Below, in pieces: positions 1 to 5,171 of a DNA stretch of 5,342 bases. Both the position numbers and the translations under genes were made by a program. A model generated the notes under the pieces. That model was not told the DNA's origin and made no database searches. It saw nothing but the letters and a program-made list of their open reading frames with translations. This DNA comes from DATFRX01 sp035630615 (lineage in GTDB: Bacteria > Actinomycetota > Actinomycetes > Propionibacteriales > Nocardioidaceae). Position 1 is the first letter of the stretch; each line of letters begins with the position of its first letter. The stretch spans positions 1 to 5,342 of the forward strand of contig DASQKI010000094.1 in the NCBI GenBank assembly GCA_035630615.1, written 5' to 3'.

Positions 1-94
1 GGCACTGCGGGGCGTCTCAAGAATCCAGCGCGGCCGACTCTCACCCGCACATCGACACTTCGGATCAGCCACTTCCCGGACCCGCGAACCCGAC

Positions 95-154
95 GCTACA
101 ACCACACCAGCGACCCCGGAAGACCACCGATCAACAACCCCCCACAACCACCCG
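95..154 (+). other. T-poor, C/A-rich non-coding stretch
   Basis: Only two T residues (97 and 131) occur in these 60 bases, and G is scarce, especially from 130 to 153. The composition differs from the rest of the window. No reading frame across it looks like a protein. A C-rich, G-poor transcript segment is the kind of composition associated with Rho loading, so it might end transcription arriving from left of the window. That role is inference only. The rest of 1-198 holds nothing else I can name apart from the promoter candidate and a small hairpin. Confidence 0.3.
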
Positions 155-181
155 TTGACAACAAAGGGGAGCCGATAAGAC
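155..181 (+). promoter_or_regulatory. Possible sigma70-type promoter of the exporter gene
   Basis: A perfect TTGACA (155-160) is followed by TAAGAC (176-181) with a 15-base spacer. The -35 box is exact, but the -10 match is partial and the spacer is shorter than the usual 16-18 bases. The position, 54 bases before the preferred exporter start, is sensible. A small hairpin (ACCGA at 184-188, TCGGT at 192-196) lies just downstream in the presumed leader. Confidence 0.35.
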
Positions 182-234
182 GCACCGAGAGTCGGTCGGT
201 GCCGAGTGAGGCTGGAATCGGGGACACTGAGGGC

Positions 235-872
235 GTGTTGAGCCTTGACCAGGTGCTCGGCTTCGGCCTCGCCGCCCTGATCCTGATCGTGATCCCGGGA
301 CCCAGCGTGCTGTTCGCGATCAGCCGAGCAGTTGTGTACGGCCGCAGGGTCGCGCTCGCCAGCGTGGTCGGCAATACGGTAGGCCTGTTCGTTGTCATGA
401 CCCTGGTAGCGGTCGGCCTGGGAACGGTCGTGGCGCGGTCGATAGTGCTATTCACGGTGTTGAAGTTCGCCGGCGCGGGGTATCTGATCTGGCTGGGGGT
501 CCAGGCATTCCGACACCGCCGGGAGATGCAGTTAGCGATGGGCCACACCGAGCGCGGCTGGGCTGGCGCGATGCGGCGCGGCAGGGCTTCGTGGTCGGCG
601 TGTCCAACCCGAAAGCGTTCATGATCTTCGCCGCCGTGTTGCCGCCGTTCGTGGTTACGGATCGTGGCGCGATCCCGTTGCAGATGTTCCTGCTGGGGAT
701 GATCGCCGTCCTGACCGGCCTGGTGTGCGACACGGCGTGGGCGCTCGTCGCTGCCCGTGCGCGCGGCTGGTTCGCCCGCTCGCCACGGCGCGCGAGATCA
801 CTTGGCTCACTCGGCGGCACGTCGATGATCGGGCTCGGCGTTGGCATGGCGTTCAGCGGCCAGCATCACTGA
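235..872 (+). pseudogene. LysE/RhtB-family amino-acid exporter, frameshifted
   Basis: LysE/RhtB proteins are inner-membrane exporters of about 205-215 residues with roughly six helices, carrying amino acids or similar small metabolites outward. The first part (frame of position 235) shows the family's N-terminal helix followed by the hallmark PGPSVLF, then hydrophobic segments and the motif LKFAGAGYLIWLG. The second part, in the frame one base earlier, shows RQGFVVGVSNPKAF, the family's conserved RQGF...NPKA signature, further helices and a stop at 870-872. The first frame instead runs on to a stop at 622-624 with non-family residues. The switch falls between about 540 and 570 and equals one missing base. 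Restoring it gives about 212 residues, the normal family length. The start is uncertain: GTG 235 best fits family N-termini and has GGGGA at 220-224; TTG 238 and GTG 199 are alternatives. The substrate is unknown. Either the gene is recently inactivated or the sequence has an error. Confidence 0.88.
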
Positions 873-1157
873 TGGGCCCAGTCAAACGAACGGACTCTGA
901 CTCCCCTGGAAGGCCTCCTCGCACACTGGAGCGCTGGCCATTGGGCTCGCCGCCGTCATCGAGAAGGCTTGTCCTGTCGCGGCGGTGTGAGGCACGTCCT
1001 GGCGAGGGACGAGCTGCCACTCCGACACGTGCGGATACGCAGCCGGCGCCTGGCCCGGTTGAAGCATCGATTGCGTCAGGCGACGCGGCTTTGGGTCCGA
1101 GGTTCAAGCGCCTGCGAGGCAGTGCCCGCCAGGCTGCACCAGCAGTATCGTGGCCGC
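873..1157. other. Non-coding gap between exporter and barrel-protein genes
   Basis: Open frames cross this 285-base stretch on both strands, but their products are arginine-rich with no recognisable family pattern. They are what high-GC DNA gives by chance. No strong terminator follows the exporter stop. There is a short near-palindrome CATCACTGATG at 863-873 overlapping the stop, too tight to form a useful hairpin. I see no convincing promoter for the downstream gene. Confidence 0.5.
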
Positions 1158-1457
1158 GTGTACCGGCATCTCGTGATGTTCCCGCGGTCAGCAGATCCCT
1201 TGTTGGTCGATGAGCTCGTCGAGCGAGCGGCAGCCGCATATAAGCAGTGCTCGGGCTTCCGCTCAGTCACGACCAGCGTCGATGCGCTCATGGGCCCCAG
1301 CGCGAAAGATGGCGAGATCGGTTGGATCATGGAGGCAGACTTCGACACGCTCGACGACGCGCTGGCCGCACTGCACGCCGAGAGCTTCGAGTCGATCAAG
1401 GCGGCTACCGAGTCACTGGCGCCCACCCTCCTCTTGTACGAGCACCGCGAGATCTGA
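1158..1457 (+). CDS. Small Dabb/EthD-like alpha+beta barrel protein
   Basis: The product is 99 residues, the typical size of single-domain dimeric alpha+beta barrel proteins (Dabb, EthD and relatives). It opens with YRHLVMF, which fits the first beta strand with the histidine of Dabb-type proteins. A predicted helix (VDELVERAAAAYKQ), strands around GFRSVTTSVDAL and GWIMEADF, and a closing helix (DDALAALHAESFESIKAAT) lead into a final strand LLLYEHREI. These proteins usually pair to form a barrel and range from stress-associated proteins to small-molecule enzymes, so no reaction can be assigned. GTG 1158 was chosen because it keeps the first strand whole; the next start, ATG 1176, would cut into it. 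There is no clear ribosome site in front. The frame is open further upstream, but those residues are arginine-rich and do not resemble the family. The gene converges with the 73-residue gene, 143 bases apart. Confidence 0.8.
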   Translation: MYRHLVMFPRSADPLLVDELVERAAAAYKQCSGFRSVTTSVDALMGPSAKDGEIGWIMEADFDTLDDALAALHAESFESIKAATESLAPTLLLYEHREI

Positions 1458-1600
1458 ACCACGCCGACGCGGCTGAATGGTCGCTGCGCACGCCCCGCGA
1501 CGGCCTCAGCTGCACCTCGATTCGGGAACCACCGACGCTGATGCTGTCGCGGCGGAAAGACGCACACTCGCGTGACCGCGCTCGATCGGCGGCGTCGGCG
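1458..1600. other. Convergent intergenic region
   Basis: Two gene ends face each other across this stretch. It has no T-run terminator. Only weak pairings are visible: a 4-bp stem GCCG/CGGC around 1473-1483, a 7-bp inverted pair (CCGCGAC 1495-1501, GTCGCGG 1546-1552) with a 44-base loop, and GCGGCG (1589-1594) against CGCCGC (1612-1617), which spans the stop of the minus-strand gene. Any of these could assist termination, but none is compelling. Confidence 0.35.
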
Positions 1601-1822
1601 TCAGAGGACGGCGCCGCGTGGGGCCACCTCGATGGCGGCGACGCGCCGGCCATAAAGCACCATGAGCCGGTCACCATGGCTGGTGCGAAGCATGCCAGAG
1701 TCCTTTGCGAGCGTGTCGACGACTCGTTGGATGATCTCGTTCTCGTCGAGCGCGTCGTCCTTGTACCGAACGTCGAGTTGGTCTCCGCTCGTGAGTCGGA
1801 CCCGCAGCACGATTTCTGTCAT
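1601..1822 (-). CDS. Conserved-looking 73-residue hypothetical protein
   Basis: I recognise the general look of this protein from actinobacterial genomes but know no function for it. The N-terminal half (TEIVLRVRLTSGDQLDVRY, residues 2-20) reads as a beta hairpin. It is followed by an acidic helix (ENEIIQRVVDTLAKDSG, about 27-43) and then strands HGDRLMVLYG and VAAIEVAPRGAVL. This makes a compact soluble beta-alpha-beta layout without a signal peptide or membrane segment. The amino-acid balance (acidic helix, alternating hydrophobics, few arginine runs) marks it as a true gene rather than a chance high-GC frame. The ATG at 1822 is the only sensible start, but it has no good ribosome site, and a perfect small dyad (1825-1838) sits where one would be expected. 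It lies 154 bases downstream of the methyltransferase on the same strand and may be transcribed from its own promoter. Confidence 0.8.
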   Translation of the reverse strand: MTEIVLRVRLTSGDQLDVRYKDDALDENEIIQRVVDTLAKDSGMLRTSHGDRLMVLYGRRVAAIEVAPRGAVL

Positions 1823-1824
1823 GC

Positions 1825-1838
1825 TCTAGCAGCCTAGA
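1825..1838 (-). promoter_or_regulatory. Dyad just before the 73-residue gene start
   Basis: TCTAG and CTAGA arms flank a 4-base loop, a perfect 5-bp inverted repeat ending 3 bases before the ATG. It contains two copies of CTAG, a tetramer that is usually rare in bacterial genomes. In RNA it would cover the ribosome-binding region; in DNA it could be an operator. The symmetry is seen directly; the role is inference. Confidence 0.4.
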
Positions 1839-1856
1839 TCCCGTCACGATCGGCTC

Positions 1857-1872
1857 CGGCGGCTAACCGCCG
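1857..1872 (-). terminator. GC-rich hairpin between methyltransferase and small gene
   Basis: CGGCGG and CCGCCG form a perfect 6-bp all-G/C stem with a 4-base loop (TTAG on the minus strand). It stands 105 bases past the methyltransferase stop and 35 bases before the small gene's start. There is no T-run, so it would be a non-canonical terminator. It could equally be part of a structured leader of the 73-residue gene if the promoter candidate at 1889-1894 is used. Confidence 0.35.
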
Positions 1873-1888
1873 CCCTCGGGCAAGCAAG

Positions 1889-1894
1889 ATTAGA
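1889..1894 (-). promoter_or_regulatory. Possible -10 box for the 73-residue gene
   Basis: The minus strand reads TCTAAT here, five of six bases matching TATAAT, in an otherwise GC-rich gap. No clear -35 box lies 16-18 bases further upstream. If it is used, transcription would begin near 1882 and give a leader of about 60 bases that contains both the 6-bp hairpin and the CTAG dyad. Confidence 0.3.
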
Positions 1895-1976
1895 TCGGTG
1901 CCAGCGGACGCTCGCTGATCGGCATGAGAGGGCGCCCGCCCCCGCATGCGGCGGTATGACGCAGCGTTGCTGGCCG

Positions 1977-3029
1977 TCATGGTCGCAGTAGATACAGGCG
2001 GAACGCGATGCTCTGGACCGGCAGCACGTCGACCGTGGCGAAGCCCGCCTCGCGTGCGTAGCGCCGGATCGTGTTTGGGCGCATTAGCGTGCCGGTGGCG
2101 GCGGAGCCTGGCTCGGTCATGCTCGCTGGCAGGCAGTGCAGCAGACTCCAGCCGTAGTGCCGCCGCTCGTTCTCGTCGGCCGGTCCGGTGTACGCGTCGC
2201 CGACTGGCTCGTCGGCGACCAGCACCACCCCATCCGGGCCTAGTGCCTCCAGGGCGTTGCGGAGTGCCTCCACCGGCCGGGGCAGATCGTGCAGCATTTC
2301 GAACATGGTCGCGATGTCATAGCCGGCGCCAGACAGCGTGGCGGCGTCCCTGACCTCGAACCTCACCCGGTCCGTCACTCCCTCGGCTATAGCCAGCCGC
2401 TGGGCCGCCTCTATCGAGCCGGGGTGGAGATCGACGCCGTCCACCGTCACGTTCGGATAGGCGTGCGCGATGCTGACACTCGACCAGCCGGCGCCGCAGC
2501 CGATGTCCAGCACCCGGGCGCTGCCGTCGTCGAGCCGCTGTGCCAGATCGGGGACGGCGGCGAACCAGCTCTCGATCTCGGCCCGGTAGACCGGCCTGGT
2601 GCCGATCGCCTGACCCTCGGCCTCGTCCGGACCGTAATCGGCGTACGGGATGCCGACGCCGGTGCGGAACGACTCCACCAACCGTGGTACCTGCGTCAGG
2701 TCGGCGACCAGCGACTGCACGGTACCGGCGACGCCGTCCAGCGCGTCGGGATCGAGCAATACCCCGGCATGCCCGGCCGGCAGCGCGAACCGCCACTCGC
2801 CGCCGTCGTTCGTCGCCGCCAGCAGCTCGGTGGCGCCCTGCTGTTCGAGCCACTCGCGTACCAGCCGCTCATCGGTGCCAGTCCGTCCCGCCAATTCGGC
2901 GGCCGTGGTGGGCCCGTCCTCAGCGAGCGATCGGTAGAACCCCAACTTCAAGCCCAGGTACGTCGATGCGATGTCGAACGCACCCAGTGTCGCGTCGCTC
3001 ATCCGCTGGACGAATGCCTCGCGAGTCAT
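1977..3029 (-). CDS. SAM-dependent methyltransferase with N-terminal winged helix (Rv2258c-like)
   Basis: This 350-residue cytosolic enzyme should move a methyl group from S-adenosylmethionine to an unknown small molecule. Residues about 1-92 form the helical winged-helix/dimerisation part seen in Rv2258c-type proteins (LGLKLGFYRSLAEDGPTTAA, then EWLEQQGA). The class I methyltransferase fold follows: motif I VLDIGCGAGW at about 173-182, the acidic end of strand 2 (VDGVDL, D200) that would bind the SAM ribose, RDAATL near 227-232, and EMLHDLPRPVEAL near 244-256. The C-terminal stretch WSLLHCLPASMTEPGSAATG and the MRPNTIRRYAREAGF helix are typical of the family. The length matches the roughly 350 residues usual for it. 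The start at 3029 is well supported: AGGAGG occupies 3036-3041, six bases before the ATG. The frame is open to 3155, but the extra 42 residues are arginine/proline-rich and lack family character. All key SAM-binding residues appear intact. The substrate cannot be read from the sequence or neighbours. Confidence 0.95.
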   Translation of the reverse strand: MTREAFVQRMSDATLGAFDIASTYLGLKLGFYRSLAEDGPTTAAELAGRTGTDERLVREWLEQQGATELLAATNDGGEWRFALPAGHAGVLLDPDALDGVAGTVQSLVADLTQVPRLVESFRTGVGIPYADYGPDEAEGQAIGTRPVYRAEIESWFAAVPDLAQRLDDGSARVLDIGCGAGWSSVSIAHAYPNVTVDGVDLHPGSIEAAQRLAIAEGVTDRVRFEVRDAATLSGAGYDIATMFEMLHDLPRPVEALRNALEALGPDGVVLVADEPVGDAYTGPADENERRHYGWSLLHCLPASMTEPGSAATGTLMRPNTIRRYAREAGFATVDVLPVQSIAFRLYLLRP

Positions 3030-3035
3030 CGAATC

Positions 3036-3041
3036 CCTCCT
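3036..3041 (-). promoter_or_regulatory. Perfect ribosome binding site of the methyltransferase
   Basis: The minus strand reads AGGAGG, followed by a 6-base spacer and ATG 3029. This fixes the start and rules out the longer open frame beginning at 3155. Confidence 0.85.
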
Positions 3042-3061
3042 CGAGCGACGGCGCCGGCCGG

Positions 3062-3074
3062 GTTGAGGATCAAC
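3062..3074. repeat. 13-base perfect dyad upstream of the methyltransferase
   Basis: GTTGA and TCAAC arms flank a 3-base centre, 32 bases before the methyltransferase ATG. The arms are richer in A/T than the surroundings. The position suits an operator or a small leader hairpin, but a 5-bp dyad can also arise by chance. Confidence 0.3.
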
Positions 3075-3167
3075 AGGAGTCGGAGCCGCACCGCCGGGCG
3101 CGACGTCGATGGTCCTCGCATGGCTGCGGACGCGGCCCCCTGAATTTCCTGCCATGCCGAGGAGCGG

Positions 3168-3353
3168 TCATCGAGTCCAGCTTCGGCGACCGCGCCAACT
3201 GGTGGAGGTGCCGATGCCGGCCAGGTGCAGTGCGATGCAGAGCAGTCCTGCCGTCAGGAGGGTCTGTGGGGTGAACGCGTCGCTGACCTTGGCGTCGGAC
3301 CAGTCCAAGATGAGTGACAGCGCGAGGATGCCTGCGGCGAGGATCGCGAACAT
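3168..3353 (-). CDS. Small two-helix membrane protein
   Basis: The product has 61 residues. Residues 2-16 (FAILAAGILALSLIL) form a first hydrophobic helix, followed by a short polar loop with acidic and lysine residues (DWSDAKVSD). A second hydrophobic stretch follows at about 29-47 (TLLTAGLLCIALHLAGIG), then a short basic tail (WRGRRSWTR). Both ends of the hydrophobic pair would face the same side; the basic tail suggests the cytoplasm. AGGAG at 3360-3364 stands six bases before the ATG, a good ribosome site and strong support for translation. Similar tiny two-helix membrane proteins with FTP..LL..GL patterns occur in actinobacteria and are generally unnamed. The gene ends 138 bases before the downstream methyltransferase start, so co-transcription is possible but not shown. 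No function is assigned. Confidence 0.75.
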   Translation of the reverse strand: MFAILAAGILALSLILDWSDAKVSDAFTPQTLLTAGLLCIALHLAGIGTSTSWRGRRSWTR

Positions 3354-3394
3354 CGCAATCTCCTGTCGGAGTGCGGAAGACGGAAGTGGCGATC

Positions 3395-3423
3395 ATCTAA
3401 CTCTCCACGTGCCGCCGGCGCAA
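3395..3423 (-). promoter_or_regulatory. Weak promoter candidate for the small membrane protein
   Basis: On the minus strand TTGCGC (3418-3423) and TTAGAT (3395-3400) are separated by exactly 17 bases and lie about 40 bases before the gene start. Each box matches only about half of the sigma70 consensus, so this is a position-based suggestion. Confidence 0.22.
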
Positions 3424-3514
3424 GGGTCGTCCGGACGGCCGCGCCCACCGCCGGTCCTGCAGGTCCGATCCGACTGACGACGTGGCGCTCACACCACCGG
3501 TGGAGGTTCCGTGG

Positions 3515-3539
3515 CGTCCGCAGCTACCAACTGCGGACG
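3515..3539. repeat. Strong perfect inverted repeat (9-bp stem, 7-base loop)
   Basis: CGTCCGCAG (3515-3523) and CTGCGGACG (3531-3539) are exact reverse complements around the loop CTACCAA. It is the best hairpin in the window. No T-run follows on either strand, and no gene end lies nearby, so a standard intrinsic terminator is unlikely. It could be an operator, an RNA structure, or a member of a dispersed repeat family. Confidence 0.6.
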
Positions 3540-4126
3540 GGCAGCGGTTGCCAATAACGCGGATGGGACGAAAGCAGCCGGCGTGGTCGCGACCCGAATG
3601 ACTGTGAGTGACCGGCAACGACCGGAACGCTGGACGCATGCCGCACCGCGTGCGCGCGATCGCGGCGAAAGGACGCACGTCTACGACCGCGCAAACGGCG
3701 GCGAGGCAGGGCGTTCTCTAGCTCGATCGGTCACTGGACGTCGGGGTCGGTGCGGCGCTCTGCCACCCGCGACCGGAGCGGGCCCGGTTCGCGGCATCGT
3801 CGGCCGCCGCGGTAGTGGGTAACTCTTCCCGTCGGTTTCCTCCTGCCGCTTTGCCGAGCTTGAGCGAGGTCAGAGTTGATGTCGTGGCATCCTCTCGATC
3901 ACACCGCGCACGTCGACGGGCCGCGACGCGCCGATTATTCAGGTCGAAGTAAGGGGGTCCCGACGATACGGACACGTTGCTCTACCAGGCGTAGGCAGTA
4001 CCCGCTTTGGGCCGAGCTGCTGCTGCTCGTCGGTGGCGACCGCGGCACGACCGCAGCGGATGCGCTTGCTCCTCGGGGATGGCAGGGGCGCCGGGTGATT
4101 CGACCCGCAACCGTGAAACGCCGCGT

Positions 4127-4984
4127 TCAGCTCGCAACTGCGCAGAGCGCGACGGCCGGAAGCTCATACCCTCCGTTGGCCGCAAAGGGGATGAGTGCCT
4201 GCCGGAGTTTGCCCCGGATCACCTCACGCTCCTCCTCTGGCAGCCCGCGCACCACCATCGCGAACGGGCCCCCTACGTCGACGACCCACTGCTCGTAGTC
4301 GTCGAGATCGCCGAAGGCGAAGCGCACCGGTACCTCCTCGGCGTTGACCGAGCCGAAGCCGGCGCCCGAGAGCAAGGCCCTCGCGCGCTCCTGGCTCGCC
4401 ATGCCGAAGACTCCGGGCGCGCCCGGCTCGGGTGGTGGCATGTGCCCGCGCTCGACCAGGATCATTCCGCCGATCGAGGCCCATGGGTTGCGCTCGGGCG
4501 CACCCCACACCGACAGCGCCAACCGCCCGCCGGGGCGCAAGACGCGGCGCGTCTCGGTGAGCGCGGCGGCAGGGTCGGCGACCAGCATGTAAGTGCTCTG
4601 ACACAGCACGCCATCGACCGAGGAGGCGTCGAGTTCGATCCGCTCGGCATCGATCACCCGGTAGTCCACGTTCCGGATCCCGAGCTCGTCGCCGCGGCGG
4701 TGGGCGACGTCAACCATCTCCGGGGAGAAGTCGCTCAAGATCAGCAAGCCCTCGTCACCAACGATCGTCGCCGCCTCGAATCCGGTCTCGCCCGTGCCGG
4801 CGCCGAGTTCGAGCACTGTCTCTCCCGGCTGTGGCCCGAGCTCCCGGATGAGCCAGCGGCGCACCGGCGTCAGGGCGTGGGCCAGCTGCCCTCGCCAGCG
4901 GTCCCAGCCGGGGGCCATCGCGCGCCATACCTCATGGCTCATCCGCCGGTAGTCCCCTACGTCCACACGGTCGATCGTAGTCAC
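4127..4984 (-). CDS. Class I SAM-dependent methyltransferase (UbiE-like)
   Basis: This soluble enzyme of about 285 residues should methylate an unidentified small molecule using S-adenosylmethionine. An N-terminal helix (HEVWRAMAPGWDRWRGQLA, about 17-35) leads into motif I VLELGAGTGETG at 57-68. The acidic residue D85 in LILSDFSPEM suits SAM ribose contact. Next come VIDAERIEL (110-118), the motif IV strand VDGVLCQSTYMLVADP (123-138), and RRVLRPGGRLALSVWGAPE (146-164). The second half (RNPWASIGGMILVERGHMPPP, then PEEEREVIRGKLRQAL and GGYELPAVALCAVA) matches a subgroup I recall from Thermoleophilia-type actinobacteria. All core SAM motifs are present. The start is not settled. GTG 4984 gives an N-terminus that looks like its relatives but has no ribosome site; GTG 4966 is similar; ATG 4942 has a distant AGGGG but would trim a conserved-looking DYRR segment. 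It is a different family from the methyltransferase at 1977-3029, not a duplicate. Confidence 0.94.
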   Translation of the reverse strand: MTTIDRVDVGDYRRMSHEVWRAMAPGWDRWRGQLAHALTPVRRWLIRELGPQPGETVLELGAGTGETGFEAATIVGDEGLLILSDFSPEMVDVAHRRGDELGIRNVDYRVIDAERIELDASSVDGVLCQSTYMLVADPAAALTETRRVLRPGGRLALSVWGAPERNPWASIGGMILVERGHMPPPEPGAPGVFGMASQERARALLSGAGFGSVNAEEVPVRFAFGDLDDYEQWVVDVGGPFAMVVRGLPEEEREVIRGKLRQALIPFAANGGYELPAVALCAVAS

Positions 4985-5171
4985 GCGGGGCAGGACTTGT
5001 GATCCGCTTGGTCTCGAAGAGAGATCGTCCCCAACCCCGCGCCAACGGACCTGAGTGGCCCAATTGCAGCTTCACGAATGGTTATTCCGGGATGCCGCGC
5101 GGACGGTCTGGCGCCCAGGTCAACATGTCGTCGCTGGTCACAACGGTCCTGAGACAACGTCCACACATGGG
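4985..5171. other. Upstream region of the UbiE-like methyltransferase
   Basis: No coding frame here is convincing; the 61-codon minus-strand frame at 4981-5166 has no family features. I found no clear promoter boxes. A 4-bp stem (TCTC 5012-5015, GAGA 5019-5022) and the A/T-rich dyad GAATGGTTATTC (5077-5088) are the only structures seen, the latter being a plausible but unproven regulatory spot. Confidence 0.35.

Larger units (their letters stand above)
3354..4126. other. 773-base region without a believable gene
   Basis: Frames of up to about 140 codons are open on either strand, but their products are arginine, alanine and threonine-rich without family motifs, and they lack ribosome sites. 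The stretch holds a strong hairpin at 3515-3539 and short palindromes: CGTCCGGACG at 3428-3437, CCACCGGTGG at 3494-3503 and CGCGATCGCG at 3655-3664. It also holds a tRNA-like snippet on the minus strand near 3976-3992 that does not fold as a tRNA. It may contain decayed genes, but I cannot name any remnant. Confidence 0.55.

Noticed and set aside
96..548. Minus-strand open frame of 150 codons over the left side
   Set aside because: It is antisense to the exporter's first half, threonine/arginine-rich, and without recognisable motifs.
540..590. Programmed -1 ribosomal frameshift in the exporter gene
   Set aside because: No slippery heptamer of the X-XXY-YYZ type and no strong downstream structure was seen, and this family is not known for recoding.
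2289..3143. Plus-strand open frame of 284 codons
   Set aside because: It is antisense to the Rv2258c-like methyltransferase and is explained by that gene's codon bias.
3030..3155. Longer N-terminus of the winged-helix methyltransferase
   Set aside because: The added 42 residues are arginine/proline-rich, and the ATG at 3029 has a perfect AGGAGG six bases upstream.
3718..3975. Minus-strand open frame of 85 codons in the gene-free gap
   Set aside because: It is low in hydrophobic residues and rich in arginine, alanine and threonine, has no ribosome site, and shows no family motif.
4088..4112. tRNA T-arm-like hairpin on the minus strand (CGGGT and ACCCG around CGAATC)
   Set aside because: The loop is six bases rather than seven, and the 5' part of any tRNA would lie inside the methyltransferase with no acceptor, D or anticodon stem.
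4007..5002. Plus-strand open frame of 331 codons
   Set aside because: It lies almost wholly antisense to the UbiE-like methyltransferase, whose motifs are clear. Its product has no family pattern and is a typical high-GC shadow.
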